Source of the DNA: an uncultured Eubacterium sp.
GTDB taxonomy: Bacteria; Bacillota; Clostridia; Lachnospirales; Lachnospiraceae
DNA length: 64,000 bases
Direction of reading: 5' to 3'
NCBI GenBank assembly: GCA_945939115.1
Contig: CAMEVC010000008.1
Location: 20,051 to 84,050, forward strand
Shown: in pieces, positions 25,980 through 34,653 of the stretch
Layout of the letters: the number at the start of each line of letters is the position of its first letter
Numbering within the stretch: the first letter of the stretch is position 1
Notes under the pieces: model-generated
The model's input: only the letters and a program-made list of their open reading frames with translations
What the model was told of the DNA's origin: nothing
The model's database searches: none
Position numbers and translations under genes: made by a program

Positions 25980-26213
25980 TTATTCAACGATGTATGGTTT
26001 TAATACGGCAAGGATTGTTTCAACATCAGTATCTGCATGGATGTTCAGGTCAATAGGCTTAGAAAGGTCTAAACTGAATATTCCCATGATAGACTTGGCA
26101 TCAATAACATATCTGCCAGAAACAAGATCAAAGTCCACATCAAATTTAGTGATATCGTTGACGAAAGATTTTACTTTGTCGATTGAGTTTAATGAAATCT
26201 TCACAGTTTTCAT
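25980..26213 (-). CDS. HPr-like protein lacking the phosphorylatable histidine
   Basis: The 77 residues match the HPr fold in size and pattern. The loop that should carry His15 (GLHARPA in true HPr) is replaced by NSIDKVKSFVNDI with no His or Arg. The regulatory-serine helix is kept as AKSIMGIFSLDLSK (Ser42-Ile-Met-Gly). It therefore cannot act as a PTS phosphocarrier. It resembles the situation of Bacillus Crh, which lacks His15 but is a Ser46-phosphorylated catabolite-repression cofactor; any such role here is inference. AAGGAGG precedes the ATG. It is a single gene convergent with thiI. Confidence 0.85.
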   Translation of the reverse strand: MKTVKISLNSIDKVKSFVNDITKFDVDFDLVSGRYVIDAKSIMGIFSLDLSKPIDLNIHADTDVETILAVLKPYIVE

Positions 26214-26315
26214 CGGAATACCTCCTTAAATGTTTTCTATAAACTATAATATATATTTGTTAAACCTATGTCAATAAAGAAATGTAACAAAAATTAACAG
26301 GAAATGGTGGTTAAA

Positions 26316-27653
26316 TTGAAAAAAGTTGCTATTCACAGTTTAGGCTGCAAGGTCAATTCTTATGAAGCAGAATCCATGGAGATTATGCTTAGGGATGCAG
26401 GGTATGAGATTGTACCTTTTAAGGATGATGTGCAGGCTGACATATATATAATAAATACATGCTCAGTTACTAATATAGCTGACAGAAAATCAAGGCAGAT
26501 GCTTCACCGGGCAAAGAAGATGAACCCTGATGCAGTGGTTGTGGCTGCGGGATGTTATGTGCAGGCTGACCCGGAAGGGGTGGAAAGAGATGAATGTGTG
26601 GACATTATTCTTGGAAACAATATGAAAATCAGCATTGTTGAGGCTCTTGAAGAATATTTTGCCGATAAAGGGAATTCAACCTTTCTTGTTGATATCAATG
26701 ACAGGCTGCAGGAATATGAGGAACTTAAGATTAACCAGACAGGTGAACATACGAGGGCATATATTAAGATTCAGGATGGATGCAATCAGTTCTGCTCCTA
26801 CTGTATTATTCCTTATGTGAGAGGACGTGTTCGAAGCAGAAAGCCGGAGGATATTATATCTGAGGTAAAGACACTGGCATTAACAGGGGTTAAAGAAGTT
26901 GTTCTCACAGGAATCCACATTTCCTCATATGGTACTGACCTTGAAAATGTTGGACTTATACAGCTTATTGAGATGATTCATGGAGTAGAGGGCATTCACA
27001 GAATCCGTCTGGGTTCTCTTGAACCAAGAATAATTACGGATGAATTTGCAGAGCGTATTTCCAAGCTTTCCAAAATATGTCCGCATTTTCATCTTTCACT
27101 CCAGAGCGGCTGCGATAAGACTCTTAAGGCTATGAACAGAAAATATAATACAGAGGAATATTATGAAGGATGTGAACGCCTGAGGAAGTCCTTTGACAAT
27201 CCGGCAATCACAACCGATGTAATAGTGGGATTTCCGGGGGAATCGGAAGAGGATTTCAGGCAGACTAAGAATTTTCTGGAAAAGGTTTCTTTCTATGAAA
27301 TGCATATTTTCAAATATTCAAGAAGAAAAGGCACTGTAGCTGACAAGATGACTGACCAGATTTCTGACGAGGTTAAGTCTCAAAGAAGTGCAGAGCTTCT
27401 TGAATTGGAAAAACAGCAGTCCTTTGATTACCGAAAGGGGTATATTGGCACTGAAATTGAAGTTCTGATTGAGGAATTGACACAGATAGATGGAAAGTCA
27501 TATTATACTGGATATACAAAGAATTATATAAGGGTTGCTGTCAATGCAGATGATTTTGATGGTATCAATCCTGTCAATGAATTATATGTATGTCTGGCAG
27601 AGGGACTTTCTGAGGATGGAGTAACAATGTATGCGAGGCTGAAGGACAGATAA
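26316..27653 (+). CDS. mtaB: tRNA t6A37 methylthiotransferase MtaB
   Basis: Radical-SAM enzyme that converts t6A37 to ms2t6A37 in tRNA for ANN codons. The 445 residues carry the three N-terminal Cys motifs (SLGCKVNSYE, NTCSVTN, AAGCYVQ) for one Fe-S cluster, the radical-SAM DGCNQFCSYCIIPYVRGRVRSR, and a C-terminal TRAM domain. An ATG lies four codons upstream, but its purine stretch abuts it. GGTGG is correctly spaced for the TTG I use, giving the MKKVAIHSLGCKVN start typical of the family. It is followed closely by coaX. Confidence 0.94.
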   Translation: MKKVAIHSLGCKVNSYEAESMEIMLRDAGYEIVPFKDDVQADIYIINTCSVTNIADRKSRQMLHRAKKMNPDAVVVAAGCYVQADPEGVERDECVDIILGNNMKISIVEALEEYFADKGNSTFLVDINDRLQEYEELKINQTGEHTRAYIKIQDGCNQFCSYCIIPYVRGRVRSRKPEDIISEVKTLALTGVKEVVLTGIHISSYGTDLENVGLIQLIEMIHGVEGIHRIRLGSLEPRIITDEFAERISKLSKICPHFHLSLQSGCDKTLKAMNRKYNTEEYYEGCERLRKSFDNPAITTDVIVGFPGESEEDFRQTKNFLEKVSFYEMHIFKYSRRKGTVADKMTDQISDEVKSQRSAELLELEKQQSFDYRKGYIGTEIEVLIEELTQIDGKSYYTGYTKNYIRVAVNADDFDGINPVNELYVCLAEGLSEDGVTMYARLKDR

Positions 27654-27682
27654 AGGCTTTGTTAAACAAGGAGGAATGTATT

Positions 27683-28489
27683 TTGAGAAAGAATACTAAG
27701 GGCACGATTCTGGCTATTGATATGGGAAATACTAATATAGTAATCGGATGTGTGAATGATAATGAAGTTATATTTGAGGAGCGTTTAAGTACCGACCTTT
27801 CCAAGACTGAGCTTGAGTATGCAATCAGTTTTAAGAATGTTCTTGAAATCTATGATATAGGGTCTGATGATATTAATGGAGCAATTATTTCTTCAGTTGT
27901 GCCACAGCTTACCAATGTTATTAAAGCGGCTGTTGGTAAGGTGGTTGATCTTGAACCGTTAGTTGTAGGTCCCGGCGTTAAGACAGGTCTTAATATTCTG
28001 ATGGACCAGCCAAAGCAGGTGGGAAGTGACCTTATTGTTGATGCTGTAGCAGCTACGCATGATTATGGCGCTCCTGTTATTATTGTGGATATTGGAACTG
28101 CTACTACTATAAGCACAGTAGATGAGAATGGAGATTATATTGGTGGTGCAATCTTACCCGGGGCAGGAGTTTCCATGAACTCACTTTCCTCAAGGACTGC
28201 ACAGCTCCCAAGAATTAGTTTTGAAGCACCTAAAAGTCCTGTCGGTAAGAATACAGTTGACTGTATGAAGAGCGGACTTATATATGGACATGCGGGAAGC
28301 ATTGATGGAATTATTGACAGAATCAATGAGACATGCGGTTTTGGAAGGAATGGAAAGCCGGCTGCCAGGCTTGTGGCAACAGGCGGATTAAGCAAGGTAA
28401 TTATTCCTTTCTGCAGGAATGAAATCGTAACAGACCCGGCATTGCTTATAAGAGGTCTTAAATACATTTATGATAAGAATGTGCAGTAG
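27683..28489 (+). CDS. coaX: Type III pantothenate kinase
   Basis: First enzyme of coenzyme A synthesis, phosphorylating pantothenate; type III enzymes need a monovalent cation and are not inhibited by CoA. The 268 residues have the ASKHA motifs LAIDMGNTNIVIG (phosphate 1), GPGVKTGLNI, GSDLIVDAVAA, VDIGTATTIS (phosphate 2) and GGAILPGAGVS. The start is a TTG with AAGGAGG at ideal spacing; no ATG fits. coaBC follows after 18 bases, so two steps of CoA synthesis are co-transcribed. Confidence 0.96.
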   Translation: MRKNTKGTILAIDMGNTNIVIGCVNDNEVIFEERLSTDLSKTELEYAISFKNVLEIYDIGSDDINGAIISSVVPQLTNVIKAAVGKVVDLEPLVVGPGVKTGLNILMDQPKQVGSDLIVDAVAATHDYGAPVIIVDIGTATTISTVDENGDYIGGAILPGAGVSMNSLSSRTAQLPRISFEAPKSPVGKNTVDCMKSGLIYGHAGSIDGIIDRINETCGFGRNGKPAARLVATGGLSKVIIPFCRNEIVTDPALLIRGLKYIYDKNVQ

Positions 28490-28507
28490 CGCAAGAAAGG
28501 AGATTCT

Positions 28508-29701
28508 ATGTTAAAAGGAAAGACGGTTGTTCTCGGGGTCACAGGAAGTATTGCAGCATATAAAATTGCCGGACTCGCCAGCATGCTTGTAAAGAAAAAT
28601 GCTGATGTGCATGTCATTATGACGCAGAATGCCTGTAATTTTATTAACCCGATTACATTTGAGACTCTGACAGGAAATAAATGTCTTGTTGACACATTTG
28701 ACAGGAATTTCCAGTTCAATGTGGAGCATGTAAGCCTTGCAAAGCTGGCGGACATATTTCTTGTTGCTCCGGCTTCGGCTGATATAATCGGAAAGATTGC
28801 AAATGGTATTGCAGATGATATGCTGACCACAACGATTATGGCATGCAAGTGTCCAAAGCTGATTTCTCCGGCAATGAATACTAATATGTATGAGAATCCT
28901 ATTGTTCAGGATAATCTGAAAAAACTGGAAAATTATGGGTATGAGATAATACAGCCGGATAGTGGAAGACTTGCATGTGGCGATACGGGAGCTGGAAAGA
29001 TGCCTTCAGAGGAGGTGCTTATGAATTATATCTTAAGAACAATCGCCAGAAAGAAGGATATGTCCGGAATAAAGCTTTGTGTGTCAGCGGGACCGACAAG
29101 AGAAAAGCTGGACCCGGTTAGATTTATTTCTAACAATTCAACAGGAAAGATGGGGTATGCAATTGCAAAGATGGCTATGCTTCGCGGGGCTTACGTTACG
29201 CTTGTGTCGGGGAATGTAAGTCTTGAACCGGTGCCATTTGTTAAGATGGCTGATGTGACTTCGGCGCAGGATATGTATGACGCTGTTACAGAGTGTGCTG
29301 TTGATTCTGATATTATTATTATGGCCGCAGCAGTTGCAGATTACAGACCGGCAACAGTAAGTGACCAGAAGATAAAGAAAAAAGACACAGATATGTCTAT
29401 AGCCCTTGATAGAACAAAAGATATTCTTGGAACTCTGGGAAGCAGCAAGCGCGAAGGTCTGTATCTGTGCGGATTTTCTATGGAAACAGAGAATTTGCTT
29501 GAGAATTCAAGAGCAAAGCTTGATAAGAAGAATCTTGACCTGATTGTCGCCAATAATGTTAAGGTTGAAGGAGCAGGATTTGGCACAGATACGAATATTG
29601 TTACATTAATCTCCAGAGAGGAAACTAAGGAACTTCCTATTATGTCTAAAGAAGAAGTGGCAGACAGTCTGCTTGATTATATAATGGAACATAGAAAATA
29701 A
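28508..29701 (+). CDS. coaBC: Bifunctional CoaBC (phosphopantothenoylcysteine synthetase/decarboxylase)
   Basis: Couples cysteine to 4'-phosphopantothenate and decarboxylates the product in CoA synthesis. The 397 residues contain the N-terminal FMN-dependent CoaC domain (1-180) with GVTGSIAAYK, catalytic His74 in NVEHVSLAK, the PASADIIGK segment and PAMNTNMYENP, plus SGRLACGDTGAGKMP with the active Cys. The C-terminal CoaB domain (about 185-397) has SAGPTREKLDPVRFISNNSTGKMG and MAAAVADYRP. GAAAGGAG precedes the ATG. Downstream is a hairpin with weak T-tract on this strand. Confidence 0.97.
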   Translation: MLKGKTVVLGVTGSIAAYKIAGLASMLVKKNADVHVIMTQNACNFINPITFETLTGNKCLVDTFDRNFQFNVEHVSLAKLADIFLVAPASADIIGKIANGIADDMLTTTIMACKCPKLISPAMNTNMYENPIVQDNLKKLENYGYEIIQPDSGRLACGDTGAGKMPSEEVLMNYILRTIARKKDMSGIKLCVSAGPTREKLDPVRFISNNSTGKMGYAIAKMAMLRGAYVTLVSGNVSLEPVPFVKMADVTSAQDMYDAVTECAVDSDIIIMAAAVADYRPATVSDQKIKKKDTDMSIALDRTKDILGTLGSSKREGLYLCGFSMETENLLENSRAKLDKKNLDLIVANNVKVEGAGFGTDTNIVTLISREETKELPIMSKEEVADSLLDYIMEHRK

Positions 29702-29720
29702 TAATATAAATGCATTAAAA

Positions 29721-29758
29721 GGTGGGGAATCATGGAATAATAGCCATGATTCCCCGCC
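29721..29758 (-). terminator. Terminator of the DUF378 gene, hairpin shared with coaBC
   Basis: A 15-bp stem (GGTGGGGAATCATGG / CCATGATTCCCCGCC) with an 8-nt loop. On the minus strand it is followed by CCTTTTAATG; on the plus strand no T-run follows, so coaBC termination there is less certain. Confidence 0.65.
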
Positions 29759-29763
29759 AATGT

Positions 29764-29976
29764 TTACATATTATCTCCAAGAGCCCTGATTCTTCCATAT
29801 GTGCTGAGAAGATAAAGGCCGGAAAGACCAACAAGGGCATAGATAATGCGGTCTACCATTACAGAACGGAATATGAAATGGACGAGATTAAAGTCTAAGA
29901 ATCCAATCAGTCCCCAGTTAAGTGTTCCTATGATGGCAATAGTAAGCGCAATGTAGTCTATAGGTTTAGAATTCAT
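29764..29976 (-). CDS. DUF378 family small membrane protein
   Basis: The 70-residue protein has two predicted helices: LTIAIIGTLNWGLIGFLDF (with the characteristic Asn-Trp-Gly-Leu-Ile-Gly motif) and a second near IIYALVGLSGLYLLSTY. This is the DUF378 pattern, whose function is unknown. AAGGAGG precedes the ATG. An 18-bp perfect palindrome lies directly upstream of the ribosome site. It is encoded against the neighbouring coaBC and HlyD-like genes, as a single gene. Confidence 0.88.
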   Translation of the reverse strand: MNSKPIDYIALTIAIIGTLNWGLIGFLDFNLVHFIFRSVMVDRIIYALVGLSGLYLLSTYGRIRALGDNM

Positions 29977-29988
29977 AATACCTCCTTT

Positions 29989-30006
29989 AAAGGGATTAAT
30001 CCCTTT
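29989..30006. promoter_or_regulatory. Perfect 18-bp palindrome at the DUF378 ribosome site
   Basis: AAAGGGATTAATCCCTTT is a perfect dyad touching the Shine-Dalgarno region of the minus-strand DUF378 gene. It could be a protein-binding operator or, in RNA, a translation-controlling hairpin. On the plus strand it runs into six T. Confidence 0.4.
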
Positions 30007-30125
30007 TTTGCTGATTTTGAATTTCCTGTCATTAGTATGTGCAGGTTTATAATAAAATAACTGGAAAAAATTAGAAAATAAATAATATCTTTTCTTGGTT
30101 TATATATATTTATCAGCGTCGAGTC

Positions 30126-30154
30126 TTGTATCAATTCAGTTAAAATGATAAAAT
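30126..30154 (+). promoter_or_regulatory. Candidate promoter for the HlyD-like/yggS/sepF genes
   Basis: TTGTAT and TAAAAT spaced 17 bp, about 50 bp before the first gene. Confidence 0.45.
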
Positions 30155-30205
30155 AACTATGTATGTTAATCAGCACCGCGTGTGTGCAGAAGAATGAGGT
30201 TTATC

Positions 30206-31594
30206 ATGGCTGGTAAAAAAGTTGTCAGATACAGAAGAAGACCGAAAGCTGCAGCGATTATTTTTGGAATTGTCCTTGTATACATAATCTGTTTTATATC
30301 TATTTATGTGTCAAAGGCAAAAGTTCAGACATATGAAGTGGAAGTGGGTTCTTTGATGAATAATGCATCTTTCACAGCAGTTGCATTAAGACAGGAAGAA
30401 GTATATAATTCAGCCTATTCCGGTGATATCAATTATTATCAGCGGGAAGGCACAAGAGTTATGACCAACGAGACTGTATATACAGTGGATGAGACAGGTC
30501 GTGTGTCAGAGATACTTGCACAGTATACATCAGGTGAGGGCAATAAGCTCTCAGATGAGAATCTTGCTGTAATAAAGAATACACTTACCAATTATATAAC
30601 AGAATATGATGACAATGATTTCAGCGCAGTATATGATTTGAAGTCAGATCTTAATGCTACGGTTTTACAGTCTATTAACGAGAATATTATGGCTAATCTT
30701 GATTCAATTGTCACAAGTACAGGAAGCCAGGACCTTTTTAAGACTGTTAAGGCTGAAAAGCCTGGTATTGTTGTATATTCTGTTGATGGTTATGAAGGAG
30801 TCACAGAGGAGACAATTGGAAATGTTGATTTCAAGAAGGAGTCATATGATAAGCAGAATCTTAAGACAGAGAAGCTCATAGCGGCGAATGATTCTGCCTA
30901 TAAGCTTATAACAAGTGAGAACTGGACTCTTATGTTTCCAATTACACAGACTGACATTGATAAGTATTCTCTTTCTTCTAAGGATACAATTTCAATTAAG
31001 TTTACCAAGGATAACATAACAGGTACATTTCCATTTAATATTGTGAATAATGGTAAGAATTCCTATGGCAGAATAACCTTGTCCAAGTATATGATACGGT
31101 ACGCGACAGAGAGGTTTCTCGATATTGAGATTATCGTGTCCGGCAAGTCTGGAATTAAAGTTCCTGTATCTGCTGTCACAGAGAATGAGTTCTATAAGAT
31201 TCCTAAGGATTACCTGATAACGAATGGAGAAAAGGGCAATTACGGATTCTTTGTTGAGAAGAATAATAATGAAGGACAGATGACACAGGTATTTCAGGGT
31301 GTTGACATCTATAAGTCCACAGATGACTGCGTATATGTTAAGAAGAGTGAACTCACCGAAGGAACTAGTATAATTAAGATGGATTCTAATGACAGATTTG
31401 TTGTTGGACCTGTAGAAAAGCTCAAAGGAGTATATTGTGTCAATACAGGATATACAGTGTTTAAGCTTGTTGAGATAATAGATGGCAACAATGAATATTA
31501 TATAGTCAAGCAGTCGTTAAGCCACGGGGTTTCAATATATGACAGAATCATCCTGGATGCAGACAAGTACTCTGAGAACGAGATGATTTACTAA
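30206..31594 (+). CDS. HlyD-like membrane-anchored protein near division genes
   Basis: 462 residues. A short basic N-terminus (KKVVRYRRRPK) is followed by one membrane helix (about 15-37) and a large extracytoplasmic part. The opening resembles membrane-fusion adaptors: YEVEVGSLMNNASFTAVALRQEEVYNSAYSGDINYYQREGTRV, a lipoyl-like half motif. Later VSGKSGIKVPVSAVTENEFYKIP resembles the HlyD beta-barrel. No ABC or RND partner is nearby. In this family group it commonly sits before yggS and sepF, which suggests an envelope or division role rather than export; this is inference. GAGG supports the ATG used over upstream GTG and ATG candidates. Confidence 0.8.
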   Translation: MAGKKVVRYRRRPKAAAIIFGIVLVYIICFISIYVSKAKVQTYEVEVGSLMNNASFTAVALRQEEVYNSAYSGDINYYQREGTRVMTNETVYTVDETGRVSEILAQYTSGEGNKLSDENLAVIKNTLTNYITEYDDNDFSAVYDLKSDLNATVLQSINENIMANLDSIVTSTGSQDLFKTVKAEKPGIVVYSVDGYEGVTEETIGNVDFKKESYDKQNLKTEKLIAANDSAYKLITSENWTLMFPITQTDIDKYSLSSKDTISIKFTKDNITGTFPFNIVNNGKNSYGRITLSKYMIRYATERFLDIEIIVSGKSGIKVPVSAVTENEFYKIPKDYLITNGEKGNYGFFVEKNNNEGQMTQVFQGVDIYKSTDDCVYVKKSELTEGTSIIKMDSNDRFVVGPVEKLKGVYCVNTGYTVFKLVEIIDGNNEYYIVKQSLSHGVSIYDRIILDADKYSENEMIY

Positions 31595-31627
31595 TACATA
31601 TGTGCAGAATAAGGAGATGTAATATTA

Positions 31628-32320
31628 ATGCTTAAGGACAACCTTACAAATGTTGAACAGCATATTAAAGAGGCTTGTGAGAGGTCAGGGCGCAGTCTTT
31701 CGGAAGTTTGCCTTGTCGCAGTTAGCAAGACAAAGCCTAAGGAAATGCTTATGGAAGTGTATGACTGTGGTATCAGACAGTTTGGAGAGAATTATGTTCA
31801 GGAAATGGTGGACAAGGTGGAGTCTCTTCCTAAGGATATAGCATGGCATATGATAGGCCATCTGCAGAGAAATAAAGTAAAATATGTTGTTGGAAGAGCT
31901 GCAATGATACATTCAGTGGATTCAGAAAGGCTGGCGGCTGCCATAAGTGAGGAAGCTGTTAAGAAGAATATTGTTCAGGATATTCTTGTTGAAGTAAATG
32001 TGGCAGGAGAGGAAAATAAGTTTGGTGTTACCTGTGAGGACGCATCTGCATTTATTGAGAATATTGCACAACTTAAGAATATCAGGATAAGAGGATTAAT
32101 GACAAGCGCACCATTTGTTGATAATCCGGAGGATAATAGAAAGTATTTTAAGCAATTAAAGCAATTATTGGTTGACATAAATCAGAAAAACATTGATAAT
32201 GTATGCATGGATGTTTTGTCCATGGGCATGACTAATGATTATACTGTTGCTGTTGAAGAAGGGGCTACTCATGTAAGAGTTGGAACAGCAATATTTGGTG
32301 CCAGAGACTATTCACACTGA
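31628..32320 (+). CDS. YggS-family pyridoxal-phosphate homeostasis protein
   Basis: PLP-binding protein (PLPBP/YggS/YlmE family) that buffers PLP and affects amino-acid and keto-acid balance; no catalytic reaction is established. The 230 residues form the single TIM-barrel domain related to alanine racemase, with the PLP lysine in VAVSKTKP (Lys34), FGENYVQE, WHMIGHLQRNKVKYV, and the phosphate-binding SMGMTNDYTVAVEEGATHVRVGTAIFG. AAGGAG precedes the ATG. It lies 60 bp before sepF, the standard ylmE-sepF neighbourhood. Confidence 0.95.
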   Translation: MLKDNLTNVEQHIKEACERSGRSLSEVCLVAVSKTKPKEMLMEVYDCGIRQFGENYVQEMVDKVESLPKDIAWHMIGHLQRNKVKYVVGRAAMIHSVDSERLAAAISEEAVKKNIVQDILVEVNVAGEENKFGVTCEDASAFIENIAQLKNIRIRGLMTSAPFVDNPEDNRKYFKQLKQLLVDINQKNIDNVCMDVLSMGMTNDYTVAVEEGATHVRVGTAIFGARDYSH

Positions 32321-32381
32321 CTTGGTATTTAATGGGGATACTGAAGATGTGGATGATTATAAGATATAGGAGAGTGTTATA

Positions 32382-32942
32382 ATGGGAATGTTTGACGGAA
32401 TAACTAATATGTTTAAGTTACATGATGACGATGATTTTGATGACGATTACGAAGATTACGATGATGAATTCGATGATGATTCCTTTGAGGATGAGAAGCT
32501 TTCCACAAGAAAGAAGCTGTTTTCAGGTGCATCTAAGAAGGATAGTTCCTCAGCAGATGAGGATGTATCTTACACAGCAGAAAAGCCGGTAAGATTCGCT
32601 TCAAAGTCTAAGGTTGTACCTATGAAGACTCAGTCACCGAGAGGACTTGAGGTTGTTGTTATCAGACCGGAGTCTATGGAGGATGCCAAGGAAATCACAG
32701 ATACCCTTCTTACAGGCAAGGCAGTTGTACTTAACCTTGAAGGTATTCATGTTGAGATAGCACAGAGGATTATTGACTATTCAGCAGGTTCTACATACGC
32801 AATAAGGGGTAACCTTCAGAAGATAACTAACTATATTTTCCTGGTGACTCCACCTAATGTAGATATTTCAGGAGATATTCCTGAGATAGTTACAGGAGGA
32901 ATAGATCTTTCATCATTTAACAAGAATGAAAACAGATTTTAG
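32382..32942 (+). CDS. sepF: Cell division protein SepF
   Basis: Membrane-associated FtsZ anchor that organises FtsZ filaments into a ring. The 186 residues have the N-terminal amphipathic helix MGMFDGITNMFKLH, then a very acidic Asp/Glu linker (about 15-40), and the C-terminal SepF core (about 95-175) with VVVIRPESMEDAKEITDTLLTGKAVVLNLEGIHVEIAQRIIDYSAGSTYAI. Spacing is normal and AGGAG is upstream. It is downstream of yggS, as in the ylm cluster of Firmicutes. A terminator follows. Confidence 0.96.
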   Translation: MGMFDGITNMFKLHDDDDFDDDYEDYDDEFDDDSFEDEKLSTRKKLFSGASKKDSSSADEDVSYTAEKPVRFASKSKVVPMKTQSPRGLEVVVIRPESMEDAKEITDTLLTGKAVVLNLEGIHVEIAQRIIDYSAGSTYAIRGNLQKITNYIFLVTPPNVDISGDIPEIVTGGIDLSSFNKNENRF

Positions 32943-32953
32943 TTTGAATTTAC

Positions 32954-32990
32954 ACAGCCACCTATGAAAGTCATGGGTGGCTGTTTGATT
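32954..32990 (+). terminator. Intrinsic terminator after sepF
   Basis: A 14-bp stem ACAGCCACCTATGA / TCATGGGTGGCTGT (one G-U) with a 3-nt loop, then a short T-run (TTTGATT). The T-tract is weak. Confidence 0.65.
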
Positions 32991-33021
32991 AAAGGATATA
33001 TTTTCAGATAAGGAGATTAAT

Positions 33022-34110
33022 ATGTCACAATGTATTAATGTTAAGTATGATGGCAGTCCACTGTACGATATTGTTATAGAAAGTGATTTTTCAAGGCTGG
33101 CAGAATCATTTAATAAGCTTGGAATTACAGGGAGAAAGCTCTGTATAGTAACAGATAGTAATGTTGGTCCCCTGTATGCAGATGCGGTGTCAGAAGAACT
33201 GCAAAAGACAGGTAATAAGGTATTTAGCTATACATTTGAAGCAGGAGAGAATAATAAGAATCTTAATACTGTTCAGGATGTATATGAGTTTCTTATACAG
33301 AATCACTTTGACAGGAATGACTGTCTGGTTGCACTGGGAGGCGGAGTTGTTGGAGATTTGACAGGCTTCACTGCAGCTACATATCTTAGGGGAATTAAGT
33401 TTATTCAGGTGCCTACATCACTTCTTGCCCAGGTGGATTCTAGTATCGGTGGCAAGACAGGGGTTGATTTCAGGGCATATAAGAATATGGTGGGAGCATT
33501 TCATCAGCCTGAGCTTGTATATATGAATATATCAGTTCTTAAGTCATTAAGCACCAGATTATTCAATTCCGGATTTGGTGAGATAATAAAGCATGGCCTT
33601 ATCAAGGACAGGGCTTATTATGAATGGCTTAAGGATAATGCAGAAGATATTAAAGCGATGAAACCGGAAGCCCTTGAACATATGATATATGTAAGCTGCA
33701 ATATTAAGAGAGAGGTTGTCGAGAATGACCCTAAGGAAAAGGGAGAGCGTGCGTTGCTTAATTTCGGACACACACTTGGGCATGCTATTGAGAAAGAAAT
33801 GAATTTTACGCTTTATCATGGAGAGTGTGTAGTACTTGGCATGATAGCTGCACTTAACATATGCGTTGAACTAGGCACTGTGACAGAGACTGAGGCAGAT
33901 GAAGTACTTGGTGTATTTAAAATGTATGGATTCCCTGATAGTGTATCAGGTATATCTATAGATGATGTAATAGCTGTTTCTAAGAATGATAAGAAGATGG
34001 ATGCCGGGAAAGTTAAGTTTATTCTGCTAAGGTCTTTGGGGGATGCCTATATAGACAGGAATATAACAGATGAGCAGATGCATAGAGCATTAGAGAAGGT
34101 TATCAGATAA
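33022..34110 (+). CDS. aroB: 3-dehydroquinate synthase
   Basis: Second step of the shikimate pathway, cyclising DAHP to 3-dehydroquinate with NAD+ and a divalent metal. The 362 residues show the NAD-binding ALGGGVVGDLTGFTAATYLRGI, the PTSLLAQVDSSIGGKTGVD substrate region with conserved Lys and Asp, and the metal His ligands in FGEIIKHGL, NFGHTLGHAIE and YHGECV. AAGGAG precedes the ATG. lspA follows after 12 bases, so an aroB-lspA-rluD transcript is likely although the functions are unrelated. Confidence 0.97.
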   Translation: MSQCINVKYDGSPLYDIVIESDFSRLAESFNKLGITGRKLCIVTDSNVGPLYADAVSEELQKTGNKVFSYTFEAGENNKNLNTVQDVYEFLIQNHFDRNDCLVALGGGVVGDLTGFTAATYLRGIKFIQVPTSLLAQVDSSIGGKTGVDFRAYKNMVGAFHQPELVYMNISVLKSLSTRLFNSGFGEIIKHGLIKDRAYYEWLKDNAEDIKAMKPEALEHMIYVSCNIKREVVENDPKEKGERALLNFGHTLGHAIEKEMNFTLYHGECVVLGMIAALNICVELGTVTETEADEVLGVFKMYGFPDSVSGISIDDVIAVSKNDKKMDAGKVKFILLRSLGDAYIDRNITDEQMHRALEKVIR

Positions 34111-34122
34111 CAGGGGGTTGAT

Positions 34123-34653
34123 ATGAATAATAAGAAGAAAATATCCAGCCTTTTATTCTATATATTGGGAATAGTTGTTCTTACAGAGCTTGACCAGATA
34201 ACCAAGGCACTGGCAGAGGCTGCACTTTACAACAAACCGGATTACCACATTATAGGAGATGCTCTTGTATTTTCATACCTTAGAAATTCCGGAGCAGCAT
34301 GGGGGATGTTAAGTGGAAAGATTAATCTGTTTCTCGTGTTCACAGTTATAGTTGTATTGCTTATAACCTATGTTGTAATTAATATGCCTGCAGTTAAGAG
34401 GTACATACCACTTCTAATCACATGTACACTGTTAGTATCAGGAGCCGTTGGCAATTTTATCGACAGGGTAAGATTCGGATATGTAAGAGATTTTATATAT
34501 TTCAAGCTTATTAATTTTCCGGTATTTAATGTGGCAGACTGTTATGTGACTGTCTCAGTTATATTGTTTATTATTCTGATACTCTTCGTATACAAAGAAG
34601 AGGAATTTGATTTTATCAGGCTTTCTAAGAAAAAAGGTGATAATAATGACTGA
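34123..34653 (+). CDS. lspA: Lipoprotein signal peptidase (signal peptidase II)
   Basis: Aspartyl membrane protease that cleaves the signal peptide of diacylglyceryl-modified prolipoproteins, such as the several lipoproteins in this window. The 176 residues have four membrane helices and the family motifs ELDQITKAL, LRNSGAAWGML, GAVGNFIDRVRFGYVRDFI (Asp114) and FPVFNVADCYV (Asp139), the two catalytic aspartates. AGGGGG precedes the ATG. Its 3' end overlaps the rluD-like gene by 8 bases, indicating translational coupling. Confidence 0.96.
   Translation: MNNKKKISSLLFYILGIVVLTELDQITKALAEAALYNKPDYHIIGDALVFSYLRNSGAAWGMLSGKINLFLVFTVIVVLLITYVVINMPAVKRYIPLLITCTLLVSGAVGNFIDRVRFGYVRDFIYFKLINFPVFNVADCYVTVSVILFIILILFVYKEEEFDFIRLSKKKGDNND

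Noticed and set aside
29989..30009. Terminator on the plus strand (palindrome followed by six T)
   Set aside because: No plus-strand gene needs it there and the dyad has no real loop; a regulatory site for the minus-strand gene fits better.
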